From: Actinomycetospora chibensis
GTDB taxonomy: Bacteria > Actinomycetota > Actinomycetes > Mycobacteriales > Pseudonocardiaceae
DNA: 50,265 nucleotides
Assembly: GCF_028737215.1 (NCBI RefSeq)
Contig: NZ_JAQZAM010000030.1
Span: 1 to 50,265, forward strand
Reading direction: 5' to 3'
The stretch's first letter is position 1. Every line of letters begins with the position of its first letter. This document shows positions 16,223 through 24,686 of the stretch, in pieces. The translations under genes and the position numbers were made by a program. The notes beneath the pieces are model-generated. The model was not told the DNA's origin, did not search any database, and saw only the letters and a program-made list of their open reading frames with translations.

Positions 16223-17011
16223 ATGGACGTCGTCGACGATCAAGACCGCCGTGTCGCGCTCCCCGACTCCGTCGACCGGGTGGTCAGCCTCGTCCCCTCA
16301 CTCACCGAGGCGCTCGCCGTGACCGCCCCGGGCCTCCTGGTGGGCGCCACCGACTGGTGCACCCACCCCGACGACCTCGACGACCACGGGGTCACCCGCG
16401 TGCGGGGCACGAAGAACCCCGACATCGAGACGATCGTCGCGCTGCGCCCGGATCTCGTGCTGGCCAACGCCGAGGAGAACAAGCCCGAGGAGCTCGACAA
16501 GCTCCGCGAGGCCGGGCTGGCCGTGTACGTCACCGACATCCGGACGGTCGACGGCGCGCTGCGCTCGCTGGAGCGGGTGCTCGCCGCGTGCGGCCTGGAG
16601 CGCCCGGCGTGGATCGACGGCGCGCGGGCCGCCTGGGACACCCTGCCGCTGCCCGACGGCCCGCGCCGCGCCGTCGTGCCGATCTGGCGCAAGCCCTGGA
16701 TGGCGGTCGGCTCGGACACCTTCACCGGCGCCGTGCTCGCCCGTCTCGGCATCGAGAACGTGCTCGGCGACAGCCCGGAGCGCTACCCGCGGTTCGACCC
16801 GGCGGACCTGCCGGCGCACGACCTCGTCGTGCTGCCCGACGAGCCGTACCGCTTCACCGCCGACGACGGACCCGAGTCGTTCGCGGCGCCGTCCGCGCTG
16901 GTCAGCGGGCGGTTGCTCACCTGGTACGGACCGAGCCTGCTCGAGGCCGCCCGGGTGCTGCCCGCCGCGCTGGCGGCCGCGGAGACGACGGGCGCCGGCG
17001 CGGCCTCCTAG
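16223..17011 (+). CDS. BtuF/FhuD-like helical-backbone metal receptor without signal peptide
   Basis: A 262-residue protein of the periplasmic-binding-protein fold that binds cobalamin, heme or siderophores. Motifs: VVSLVPSLTEAL, GATDWCTHPDDL, VRGTKNPDIETIVALRPDLVLANAEENKP (in parts), and WRKPWMAVGSDTFTGAVLARLG. It starts at ATG 16223 after a CTGGAGGG ribosome site, and no signal peptide, lipobox or membrane span is present. No permease or ATPase neighbours it. A cytosolic role in handling a cofactor is possible but unproven. It ends 5 bp from the convergent SDR gene. Confidence 0.82.
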   Translation: MDVVDDQDRRVALPDSVDRVVSLVPSLTEALAVTAPGLLVGATDWCTHPDDLDDHGVTRVRGTKNPDIETIVALRPDLVLANAEENKPEELDKLREAGLAVYVTDIRTVDGALRSLERVLAACGLERPAWIDGARAAWDTLPLPDGPRRAVVPIWRKPWMAVGSDTFTGAVLARLGIENVLGDSPERYPRFDPADLPAHDLVVLPDEPYRFTADDGPESFAAPSALVSGRLLTWYGPSLLEAARVLPAALAAAETTGAGAAS

Positions 17012-17016
17012 CGGCC

Positions 17017-17778
<762 letters not shown>

Positions 17779-17860
17779 GGGCCCAGGACCGTAGGGCACG
17801 GTCTCCCGACGGCGCAGTGCTCCCGGAACCGGGCTCGTAGTCTCGGCGGGTGGTCGTCGC

Positions 17861-18778
17861 GTGAGCGGGGTGCTGGAGGGCTTCCTCGTCATCGCCGTGA
17901 TCGTCGCTGTCGGACTGCTCGTCGGACGGCTCGGACTGCTGCCGGACTCGGCCACCGAGACGCTCTCGCGCACGGCGTTCTTCGTCGCCACCCCGGCGCT
18001 GCTCTTCGTCACGCTGCTGCGCGCCGACGTGGCGCGCGTGCTCTCGACGGGGCTGGTGGTCACCGCACTCGCGGCGCTGACGGTGTGCGCGCTCTACGTG
18101 CCGGTCGGGATGCTGCGCCGCAGGCCGCGCGGCGAGACCGTGGTCGGGTCGATGGCCAGCGGCTACCTCAACGCCGGCAACCTCGGTCTCCCGATCGCGA
18201 CCTACGCGCTGGGCAGCGCCGCCGAGATCGCGCCGTCGCTGATCTTCCAGCTCGCCGTGCTCACGCCGACGTACACGACGCTGCTCGACGTCGTCGCCAC
18301 ACATCGACGCGGCGAGCGGCCCGGGATCGCAGGGGCGCTGCTGGCCCCGCTGCGCAACCCGTTGCTGCTGGCCACGGCCGCCGGCCTCGGCGGCAACCTC
18401 GCCGGCCTCCGGCCGCCCGAAGGGCTGCTCGCGCCGATCGAGCTGCTGGCCGACCTCGCGGTGCCGGCGATGCTGCTGGCGTTCGGGCTCTCGCTGGCGC
18501 ACGCCCAGCGGCCGGGCCGTGACGACGACGTCGTCTGTCTGTCCGCGGTGATCGTGCTCAAGAACCTCGTGCACCCGCTGCTGGCCTGGGCGATCGGGAC
18601 GGCGTTCGGGCTGAGCGGGCCGGCGCTGCTCGCGGTCGTCGTCAGCGCCGCCCTCCCGACCGCGCAGAACGTCTTCGGCTACGCGGTGCGCTTCGACACC
18701 GGCGTGGCCCTGGCCCGCGACGCCGCACTGCTCACGACGTTCCTGAGCGTGCCGGTCCTGCTGGTCGCGGCGCTGTGA
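17861..18778 (+). CDS. AEC (auxin efflux carrier) family transporter
   Basis: A 305-residue integral membrane protein with about 8-10 hydrophobic helices in two inverted halves. Family signs include LPDSATETLSRTAFFVATPALLF and the GYLNAGNLGLPIATYALG motif in the first half, with a matching second half ending in AALPTAQNVFGYAVRFD. AEC members export or import small organic acids and related anions by secondary transport; the substrate is unknown. GTG 17861 is the start used, without a clear ribosome site. TAGTCT at 17838-17843 could be its -10 box. A perfect 17-bp hairpin follows the stop codon. Confidence 0.85.
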   Translation: MSGVLEGFLVIAVIVAVGLLVGRLGLLPDSATETLSRTAFFVATPALLFVTLLRADVARVLSTGLVVTALAALTVCALYVPVGMLRRRPRGETVVGSMASGYLNAGNLGLPIATYALGSAAEIAPSLIFQLAVLTPTYTTLLDVVATHRRGERPGIAGALLAPLRNPLLLATAAGLGGNLAGLRPPEGLLAPIELLADLAVPAMLLAFGLSLAHAQRPGRDDDVVCLSAVIVLKNLVHPLLAWAIGTAFGLSGPALLAVVVSAALPTAQNVFGYAVRFDTGVALARDAALLTTFLSVPVLLVAAL

Positions 18779-18785
18779 CGGCCAT

Positions 18786-18825
18786 GTGAGCACTTTCCGC
18801 CCCTATGAGGGCGGAAAGTGCTCAC
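18786..18825. repeat. Perfect palindrome with CTATGA apex, GTGAGCACTT type
   Basis: GTGAGCACTTTCCGCCC (18786-18802) pairs perfectly with 18809-18825 around the 6-nt apex CTATGA. It lies between the convergent AEC carrier (ends 18778) and MFS gene (ends 18834), so it is a likely bidirectional terminator. The GTGAGCACTT arm repeats the one at 13516, and the apex repeats that at 21089. Confidence 0.85.
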
Positions 18826-18833
18826 GTACGGGG

Positions 18834-20042
18834 TCAGGCGGCCGCGAGGGCGGGCTCGGGCTCGGCCACGGGGTCGCGGGACTCACGGCGGCGGCCGCGG
18901 ACCTCGAGGCCGCCGGAGAGCCCGAGCACGGCGAGGCCGACGACGGCGAGAACCGCGCCGACGAGAGCGGGCGCGAGGTAGCCCAGGCCCGCGGCGATGA
19001 CCATGCCGCCGAGCCACGCACCGAGGGAGTTCGCGACGTTCGACGCCGACTGGATCGCCGCCGAGGCCATGGTCGGCGCGTCGCCGACGAGGTCGAGGAT
19101 GCGGGTCTGGATCGCCGGGCCCAGGGCCAGCGAGAACATGCCGGCGCCGAAGAGCGAGAGCACCGCGAGCACCGGGTGGTGCACGGTGACGACGAAGCTG
19201 ACCAGCACCCCGGCCAGCGCGACCAGGCAGACGTAGAGGGTGGACATCGGGGCGCGATCGGCGGCGCGCCCGCCGAGCACCGACCCCGCGGTCATGCCGA
19301 GGCCGACCACCGCGAGCAGCAGGGTGACCGTGGTGGTGGAGAACCCGCCGACCTCGGTGAGCATCGGGGAGACGTAGCTGTAGCAGGCGAACATCGCGCC
19401 GAAGCCGAAGATCACCGCGGCGAGCGAGAGCACGACCTGGGGGTGGCGCAGCGTCCGCACCTCGCGGGTCAGGGCCCCGGGACCGGTGGCGGTCGGGTCG
19501 GCGCGGGGGACGAACGCCGCGACGGCCGCGACGGCGACCAGGCCGATGACGCCGACGACGGCGAAGGTCGCCCGCCAGCCGGCCTCCTGGCCGAGCAGCG
19601 TGCCCAGCGGGACACCGACGACGTTGGCGATCGTGAGCCCGAGGAACACCCGGGACACCGCGGTGGCGCGCCGGTCGCGGCCGACCATCGACGCGGCGGC
19701 CACCGAGGCGGCGCCGAAGAACGCGCCGTGCGGCAGACCGGTGAGGAAGCGGACGGCGAGCAGCGACGTCATGCCCGGCGCGAGCGCCGAGAGCAGGTTG
19801 CCGACGGCGAACACGCTCATGAGTCCGATGAGGACGGGGCGGCGGGGCAGCTTGACGGTCGCGGCGGCGAGCAGGGGCGCGCCGACGACGACGCCGGCGG
19901 CGTAGGCCGAGATCAGGTGGCCGGCGTCGTCGATCGGGACGCCGAGGTCGCCCGCGACCTGGGGCAGCAGGCCCATGATCACGAACTCGGTGGTGCCGAT
20001 GCCGAAGGTGCCCAGGGCTAGGGCGAGCAGGGCGAGAGGCAC
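18834..20042 (-). CDS. MFS transporter, DHA1 drug:H+ antiporter type
   Basis: A 402-residue protein with 12 predicted membrane helices. TM1 reads LALGTFGIGTTEFVIMGLLP, with the TEFV signature of the AraJ/Cmx/NepI-like DHA1 group. Motif A-like and motif C-like segments follow (FLTGLPHGAFFGAASVAAAS). It probably exports drugs, nucleosides or sugars. The GTG at 20040-20042 is chosen because GAGGAGCT lies just upstream on the minus strand; longer readings run into the promoter and LysR gene. It is divergent from a LysR regulator, its probable controller. Confidence 0.88.
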   Translation of the reverse strand: MPLALLALALGTFGIGTTEFVIMGLLPQVAGDLGVPIDDAGHLISAYAAGVVVGAPLLAAATVKLPRRPVLIGLMSVFAVGNLLSALAPGMTSLLAVRFLTGLPHGAFFGAASVAAASMVGRDRRATAVSRVFLGLTIANVVGVPLGTLLGQEAGWRATFAVVGVIGLVAVAAVAAFVPRADPTATGPGALTREVRTLRHPQVVLSLAAVIFGFGAMFACYSYVSPMLTEVGGFSTTTVTLLLAVVGLGMTAGSVLGGRAADRAPMSTLYVCLVALAGVLVSFVVTVHHPVLAVLSLFGAGMFSLALGPAIQTRILDLVGDAPTMASAAIQSASNVANSLGAWLGGMVIAAGLGYLAPALVGAVLAVVGLAVLGLSGGLEVRGRRRESRDPVAEPEPALAAA

Positions 20043-20139
20043 GGGGAGCTCCTCGAGGGGACGTGCGGGGGTTTTCCGTTCGCCGTCCACGGTTCGTGCG
20101 CTCGCGTCATAAGTCGAAGAAGATGCACGCCAGGACGCA

Positions 20140-20151
20140 TAAGCTGAGCTG
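20140..20151 (+). promoter_or_regulatory. -10 box for leaderless lysR-type gene
   Basis: TAAGCT (20140-20145) ends 6 nt before ATG 20152. The sequence CATAAG occurs twice in the divergent gap (20108-20113 and 20138-20143), a possible part of the LysR binding site. Confidence 0.45.
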
Positions 20152-21075
20152 ATGCCGACGCTGCGCCAGCTCGAGTCCTTCGTCGCCGTCGTCGACGAGG
20201 GATCGTTCACGCGGGCCGCTGACCGGCTGTTCGTGACCCAGCCCGGCCTCTCGCAGCAGATCGCGGCGCTCGAGAAGGAGCTGGGTGGGTCACTCTTCAG
20301 CCGCCTGCCGCGTGCGGTGGCTCTCACCCCGACCGGGCGGGCGCTCCTCCCCCACGCCCGCACCGCGATCACCGCGGCCGAGCGCGGGAACGCCGCGGCG
20401 CGCCAGGTCACCGGCTCCGAGGGCGGCGAGCTGCGCATCGCGTGCGTCTACTCGGTGAGCCTGGGCCTGCTGCCCGGGGTCCTGCGGCGCTGGCGCGCCG
20501 AGAACCCGGACGTCACCGTGCGCCTGTTCGAGCACCGCCACGGCGATGCGCTCGCCACCGCCGTCCGGGAGGGGCAGGCCGACGTCGGCGTCGGTCCGGT
20601 GCCCGCCCAGTGGCGCGGGCGCCAGCGCAGCCTCGGCACCGAGGAGATGGTGGTGCTGCTGCCGCCGAACCTCGGGGCCGACGACGTCATGTCCCCCGCA
20701 GGCGGGGAGATCGCCCTGAGCCGCCTCGAGCACGTGCCGTGGGTGCAGTACGCGCCGGACCACGCGCTGGCCGACGTGCTGATCGACGCCTGCGAGCGCG
20801 CCGGCTACCGGCCCCGGGTCGCGGTGCGCACCGAGCAGACGGCGGTCGCGCCCCTGCTCACCTCGGCGGGGATCGGGCCCTGCCTGGTGCCCGCGGCGAT
20901 CGTGCCGCCGGTGTTCGCGGGCACGATCGCGCGACCGGTGCCCAGCGCCGACCGCGAGCTCCTCGCCTATACCGGGGCCGAGCCCGACGCCCTGACCACG
21001 CGGTTCCTGGGCCTCGTGGCCCGGGCGGCGGTCCTGATGCCCGACCACGTGGCGGCGGCGCTGTCGCGCTCGTGA
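20152..21075 (+). CDS. LysR family transcriptional regulator
   Basis: A 307-residue protein. The N-terminal winged helix-turn-helix is LRQLESFVAVVDEGSFTRAADRLFVTQPGLSQQ (in parts), followed by the linker helix and a two-lobed effector domain with LRIACVYSVSLGLLPGVLRRW and DVGVGPVPAQW. It typically binds the divergent gap and activates the neighbour, here the MFS exporter, when it senses a small ligand. The start is supported by the -10 spacing. The stop codon lies inside the palindrome at 21070-21113. Confidence 0.9.
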   Translation: MPTLRQLESFVAVVDEGSFTRAADRLFVTQPGLSQQIAALEKELGGSLFSRLPRAVALTPTGRALLPHARTAITAAERGNAAARQVTGSEGGELRIACVYSVSLGLLPGVLRRWRAENPDVTVRLFEHRHGDALATAVREGQADVGVGPVPAQWRGRQRSLGTEEMVVLLPPNLGADDVMSPAGGEIALSRLEHVPWVQYAPDHALADVLIDACERAGYRPRVAVRTEQTAVAPLLTSAGIGPCLVPAAIVPPVFAGTIARPVPSADRELLAYTGAEPDALTTRFLGLVARAAVLMPDHVAAALSRS

Positions 21076-21113
21076 GTCCTCGTCCGTGCTATGACACGCA
21101 GGATCACTCACGA
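21070..21113. repeat. Intergenic palindrome with CTATGA apex at the LysR stop codon
   Basis: TCGTGAGT (21070-21077) pairs with ACTCACGA (21106-21113), CCT with AGG, and CGTG with CACG around the apex CTATGA (21089-21094). The outer arm contains the TGA stop of the LysR gene. It separates two genes on the same strand, so it may act as a terminator or processing site. Confidence 0.75.
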
Positions 21114-21131
21114 GACCGGAGGTCGACCACT

Positions 21132-21983
21132 GTGGATGCTCGCCCGACGACGGCCGTCATCGGCGGCGGGACGATGGGCGCCGGGATCGCCCACGTCCTG
21201 CTCGCCGCCGGATCCCCGGTGGTCCTGGTGGAGGCCGACACGGGCCGGGTGGACGCGGCGCGGCAGGCGGTGGAGGCGAGCGTCGACGGCGCGGAGAAGC
21301 GCGGCAAGCTCCCCGAGGGCACCTCGCGCGACGACCTGCTCGCCCACCTGACGCTGCGCACGTCCGTCGACGAGCTCCCCGACGACACTGCGCTGGTGAT
21401 CGAGGCCGTGCCCGAGCGCGTCGACCTCAAGCAGACCGTCCTCGGCGGCGCCGCCCGCGCCTGCCCGGCCGCGGTGCTGGCGTCCAACACCTCGTCGCTG
21501 TCGATCGGCGCGATCGCGGCCGACCTTCCCGGCGACCGCGTCATCGGCATGCACTTCTTCAACCCGGTACCGGCCCAGAAGCTCGTCGAGCTGGTGGTGC
21601 ACCCCGGGACGTCGGAGGAGACGACCGCGGAGACCCGGGGCTGGGTCGAGGCGCTGGGCAAGACCGCGATCGTCGTCAACGACGCCCCCGGCTTCGCCAC
21701 CTCGCGCCTCGGCCTGACCGTGGGGCTCGAGGCCATCCGCATGGTCGAGGAGGGCGTCGCGAGCCCGGAGGACATCGACACCGGGATGCAGCTCGGCTAC
21801 CGCTGGCCGATGGGCCCGCTGCGGCTCACCGACGTCGTCGGGCTGGACGTGCGCCTCGCCATCGCCGAGCACCTCACCGGCGAGCTCGGCCCGCGCTTCA
21901 CCCCGCCGCAGCTGCTGCGCGACAAGGTCGAGCGCGGCGAGCTCGGGCAGAAAGCCGGGCGCGGCTTCTACGACTGGAGCTGA
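21132..21983 (+). CDS. 3-hydroxyacyl-CoA (3-hydroxybutyryl-CoA) dehydrogenase
   Basis: A 283-residue protein with the N-terminal NAD-binding fold (AVIGGGTMGAGIAHVLLAAG) and the signature SNTSSLSIGAIA, then GMHFFNPVPAQKLVELV with the catalytic His. The C-terminal domain carries DAPGFATSRL and YRWPMGPLRLTDVVGLD. The length matches the single-function PaaH/Hbd type. It oxidises (S)-3-hydroxyacyl-CoA to 3-oxoacyl-CoA in beta-oxidation or butyryl-CoA metabolism. GTG 21132 has GGAGG at 21118-21122. The next gene starts 4 bp after the stop, so the two form an operon. Confidence 0.93.
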   Translation: MDARPTTAVIGGGTMGAGIAHVLLAAGSPVVLVEADTGRVDAARQAVEASVDGAEKRGKLPEGTSRDDLLAHLTLRTSVDELPDDTALVIEAVPERVDLKQTVLGGAARACPAAVLASNTSSLSIGAIAADLPGDRVIGMHFFNPVPAQKLVELVVHPGTSEETTAETRGWVEALGKTAIVVNDAPGFATSRLGLTVGLEAIRMVEEGVASPEDIDTGMQLGYRWPMGPLRLTDVVGLDVRLAIAEHLTGELGPRFTPPQLLRDKVERGELGQKAGRGFYDWS

Positions 21984-21987
21984 CGCG

Positions 21988-22791
21988 ATGGATCTCGGAC
22001 TCGCCGGCCGCGTCGCGATCGTCACCGGCGGCTCGCGCGGCATCGGCCTGGCCTGCGCCCGGCAGCTGGCCACCGAGGGCGCCCACGTGGTGCTCGTGGC
22101 CCGCGGCGCCGAGGCGCTCGAGCACGCCGCCGGGCGGGTGCGCGCCGCCGGGCCCGCGACGACGGTGCTGCCGATCGCCGCCGACACCACCGACGACGCG
22201 TCGGTCCGGGCGATGGTCGATCGGGCGGTGAGCGAGCTCGGCGGGGTCGACGTGCTGGTCAACGCCGCCGCCCCGCCCGCCGGCGGGGGTCCGGTACCGC
22301 CGTTGGCCGAGCTCACCGACGAGGCCGTGCTCGACGCCGTCGACACCAAGGTCGTCGGCTACCTGCGCACCGCGCGCGCGGTCGCCCCGCACATGACCGC
22401 CCAGGGCTGGGGGCGGATCGTCAACGTCTCGGGGCTCAACGCGCGGCGCACCGGCTCGATCGCGGGGACGGTGCGCAACGTGGGCGTCGCGGCGCTGACG
22501 GCCAACCTCGCCGACGAGCTCGGGCCCCGCGGGGTCGGCGTCGTGGTGGTCCACCCGGGCTACACGGAGACCGAGAGAACGGCCGGCATGGTGGCCGACC
22601 GGATGGCCGCCACGGGCCGCTCCGAGGACGAGGTCCGGGCCGAGCTCGCCGCCGGGACCAGCCTGCGCCGGATCATCACCGCCGACGAGGTGGCCGACGT
22701 CGTCGTCTTCCTGGCCTCGCCCCGCGCGATCGCGGTGACGGGCGACGCGATCGCCGCGGGCGGCGGCGAGCGGGGCGTCGTGCACTACTGA
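21988..22791 (+). CDS. SDR-like protein lacking the catalytic Tyr and Lys
   Basis: A 267-residue protein with a good Rossmann core: TGGSRGIG at residues 13-20 and the family Ser S148 in RIVNVSG. The classical YxxxK is absent: by alignment its positions hold G160 and N164 in SIAGTVRNVGVAALT, and NNAG is replaced by NAAA (92-95). The rest, including LADELGPRGVGVVVVHPG, is well kept, so the gene is under selection and not decaying. I recall other SDRs with a similar GSIAG..RN segment, so this may be a subfamily with a different chemistry or a non-catalytic role. It is in an operon with the 3-hydroxyacyl-CoA dehydrogenase. Confidence 0.85.
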   Translation: MDLGLAGRVAIVTGGSRGIGLACARQLATEGAHVVLVARGAEALEHAAGRVRAAGPATTVLPIAADTTDDASVRAMVDRAVSELGGVDVLVNAAAPPAGGGPVPPLAELTDEAVLDAVDTKVVGYLRTARAVAPHMTAQGWGRIVNVSGLNARRTGSIAGTVRNVGVAALTANLADELGPRGVGVVVVHPGYTETERTAGMVADRMAATGRSEDEVRAELAAGTSLRRIITADEVADVVVFLASPRAIAVTGDAIAAGGGERGVVHY

Positions 22792-22818
22792 GACCTCGGC
22801 CCGGACCGACCCCACACG

Positions 22819-22859
22819 TACGAACCGGCGCCCCCCTCGAGGGGGGACGCCGGCTCGTA
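22819..22859. terminator. Strong hairpin with TCGA apex
   Basis: TACGAACCGGCG (22819-22830) and CCCCCC pair with GGGGGG and CGCCGGCTCGTA (to 22859), with two small offsets. It lies 27 nt after the SDR stop and could also end the leftward transcript proposed at 22860-23115. Confidence 0.8.
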
Positions 22860-22873
22860 TCTGGGAGGAAGTG

Positions 22874-23059
22874 TCAGCTCGGGACCCGCACGGTCCCGGT
22901 CGTCCCACCGTCCGCTTGTCTCGCCCAGCGGCGTGGAGTCTGGTGTGGATCAGCTCCCGTGCGCGGTACGGCGCCGGGTCGACCGGGTCCTCGTGATGCG
23001 GTGCGGGGTAGTCCCTGCGTCCAATCCATCACCTCTTCCCGGTCATCCAACTGGGTCAT
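22874..23059 (-). CDS. Possible small protein, unrecognised
   Basis: An open frame of 61 codons from ATG (MTQLDDREEVMDW) to TGA, or 51 codons from an internal ATG that has GGAAGAGG just upstream. I recognise no family. The composition is rich in Pro, Arg, Gly and Thr, as many chance frames are in this DNA. What supports it is context: a fair promoter upstream at 23116-23143 and a strong hairpin downstream at 22819-22859. The same transcript could instead be a small RNA; GGGACC-GTGC-GGGTCCC-like pairing occurs near its 3' end (around 22881-22898). The remaining part of 22792-23139 holds no other gene. Confidence 0.3.
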   Translation of the reverse strand: MTQLDDREEVMDWTQGLPRTASRGPGRPGAVPRTGADPHQTPRRWARQADGGTTGTVRVPS

Positions 23060-23115
23060 GTGCGCGGTGCGCTCATCCCTCAGCTCGTGTGATCAGCACC
23101 ACAGCGACACCTCTG

Positions 23116-23143
23116 AACATACTCGCGCGCGGGGTGCGGTCAA
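23116..23143 (-). promoter_or_regulatory. Candidate leftward sigma-70-type promoter
   Basis: On the minus strand TTGACC (23138-23143) and TATGTT (23116-23121) are 16 nt apart. The -35 box overlaps the stop codon of ogt. It points into the 22860-23115 gap. Confidence 0.45.
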
Positions 23144-23658
23144 GGGGTCCCACGCTCCATCGCGAGGAGCAAACGCTTGCGTTCGACCCCGGGTCCCCCA
23201 CCGGAAGGAACCCCCGCCGCGGTCAGGACGCGATGGCACGGGACGAGCAGGCTGACCGGGTTCCGGGCGTTCGCGGTGCCCACCGCCTGGGCCGCGCGCG
23301 GGCTCCCGATCGCCGCCGCGAGGGCCCCGTACGTGGTCGTCGCGCCGTAGGGCACCTCGCGCAGTGCGTCCCAGACGGCCCGCGAGAACGGGGTGCCGGG
23401 CGGGTCGGCGGGGAGCGTGAACGTGCGCCGCTCGCCGGCGAAGTACTCGTCGAGCTCGCCGGCGAGATCGTCCAGGGCGCCGCACGCGCCGTCGTCGGGC
23501 TCGCCGAAGGACGGGTCGGGGTCGCTGCCGGGTCGGAGGTGGCTCCGCTGGTCGTGGACGTGCAGGCCGCGCACGGCGCCGAGCTCGTCGTCCCAGGTCA
23601 GGGTCAGCGGCCCGAGGGGGCTCTCGATCACGCGGAAGCGTCGCGAGGGTGCCGTCAC
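23140..23658 (-). CDS. ogt: Methylated-DNA--protein-cysteine methyltransferase (Ogt)
   Basis: A 172-residue DNA repair protein. The acceptor Cys is C141 in LLVPCHRVL; before it stands the DNA-binding helix region TPFSRAVWDALREVPYGATTTYG, and after it the G-rich loop and KRLLLAME. It removes alkyl groups from O6-alkylguanine and O4-alkylthymine by suicide transfer to C141. GTG 23658 (TAPSRRFRVIESPLG) is preferred, since a longer start at 23688 would leave only 5 bp to the divergent oxidoreductase at 23694. It is the single-domain Ogt type without an Ada regulatory half. Confidence 0.93.
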   Translation of the reverse strand: MTAPSRRFRVIESPLGPLTLTWDDELGAVRGLHVHDQRSHLRPGSDPDPSFGEPDDGACGALDDLAGELDEYFAGERRTFTLPADPPGTPFSRAVWDALREVPYGATTTYGALAAAIGSPRAAQAVGTANARNPVSLLVPCHRVLTAAGVPSGGGPGVERKRLLLAMERGTP

Positions 23659-23693
23659 GCGTCCTGGTCTACCCACCCGGGTAGGCACTCATC

Positions 23694-24632
23694 GTGCGTG
23701 CCATCGGAGTGAACTCCTACGGAGGCCCCGACGCCCTCGAGGTCGTCGAGCTGCCCGAGCCCCACGCCGGCCCCGGGGAGGTCCGGCTCCGCGTGCGGGC
23801 GGCGGCGGTGAACCCGACCGACACCCTCGCGCGCGACGGGACGCGGGCCGAGCGTCAGCGGAAGGACCCGCCGCCGTACGTGCCCGGCATGGACGCGGCC
23901 GGCGAGGTCGACGAGATCGGCGAGGGCACCGACACCGAGCTCCACGTCGGCGACGCCGCGATGGCGGTCGTCGTCCCCGACGGGAGCCACGGGGCCTACG
24001 CCGAGTACGTCGTGGTGCCGGCCGCGTCGGCCGTGCGGGCGCCGTCGGGGACGTCGGCCGCCGAGGCCGCGACGCTGCCGATGAACGCGATGACCGCGCG
24101 CCTGGCGCTCGACACGCTCGCGCTGGCGCCCGGGCGGACGCTCGCCGTGACCGGTGCGGCGGGCGCGCTCGGGGGCTATATCGTGCAGCTCGCGAAGGCC
24201 GACCGGCTCACCGTCGTCGCCGACGCCTCCGAGGCCGACGAGCCGCTGGTGCGCGCGCTCGGCGCCGACGTCGTCGTCCGGCGCGGCGACGACGTGGCCG
24301 CGCGTATCCGCGAGAGCCAGCCGGGCGGGGTGGACGCGCTGGTCGACGGGTCGCTGCAGGGCGACGCGCTGCTCGACGCCGTCCGCGACGGCGGGAAGAT
24401 CGCGACGGTGCGCGGTCATCGCGGCGCCGACGAGCGCGGCATCACCTGGCACCCGGTGCTCGTGCGCGACGTCGCCACCGACCACGCCGCCCTGGACGTC
24501 CTGCGCCGCCAGGCCGAGGAGGGCGTGCTGACCCCGCGCGTCGCCGCCGCGATGCCGGCCGAGCAGGCACCCGAGGCCCACCGACGCCTCGAGGCCGGCG
24601 GCGTCCGGGGTCGCCTCGTCCTGATGTTCTGA
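23694..24632 (+). CDS. NADP-dependent quinone oxidoreductase-like MDR enzyme
   Basis: A 312-residue medium-chain dehydrogenase/reductase of the zeta-crystallin type. An N-terminal GroES-like domain (VRAAAVNPTDTLARDG, PYVPGMDAAGEV) precedes a Rossmann domain with VTGAAGALGGYIVQLAK. Zinc ligands of classical alcohol dehydrogenases are absent, as expected for quinone reductases. It probably reduces quinones or enones with NADPH. TAGGCA ends 6 nt before GTG 23694, so the transcript may be leaderless. Its TGA stop falls at the very edge of the palindrome at 24631. Confidence 0.9.
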   Translation: MRAIGVNSYGGPDALEVVELPEPHAGPGEVRLRVRAAAVNPTDTLARDGTRAERQRKDPPPYVPGMDAAGEVDEIGEGTDTELHVGDAAMAVVVPDGSHGAYAEYVVVPAASAVRAPSGTSAAEAATLPMNAMTARLALDTLALAPGRTLAVTGAAGALGGYIVQLAKADRLTVVADASEADEPLVRALGADVVVRRGDDVAARIRESQPGGVDALVDGSLQGDALLDAVRDGGKIATVRGHRGADERGITWHPVLVRDVATDHAALDVLRRQAEEGVLTPRVAAAMPAEQAPEAHRRLEAGGVRGRLVLMF

Positions 24633-24686
24633 CCCCTCGTGCGCGATCTTCGGTGCTATAGCCCCGAAGATCGCGCACGAGGGGTC
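24631..24686. repeat. Perfect 23-bp-stem palindrome enclosing two stop codons
   Basis: The left arm 24631-24653 (GACCCCTCGTGCGCGATCTT then CGG) pairs perfectly with 24664-24686. The loop TGCTATAGCC is itself nearly self-complementary (GCTATAGC). The stop of the oxidoreductase (TGA 24630-24632) and of the Nramp-like gene (TCA 24685-24687) sit symmetrically at the two ends. The inner arm CGTGCGCGATCTTC matches that at 48056. Confidence 0.9.

Noticed and set aside
22861..22900. GGGAGGAAGTGTCAGC as an RNase P or tmRNA fragment
   Set aside because: Key conserved cores (GAGGAAAGUCC, tRNA-like ends) are not present on either strand.
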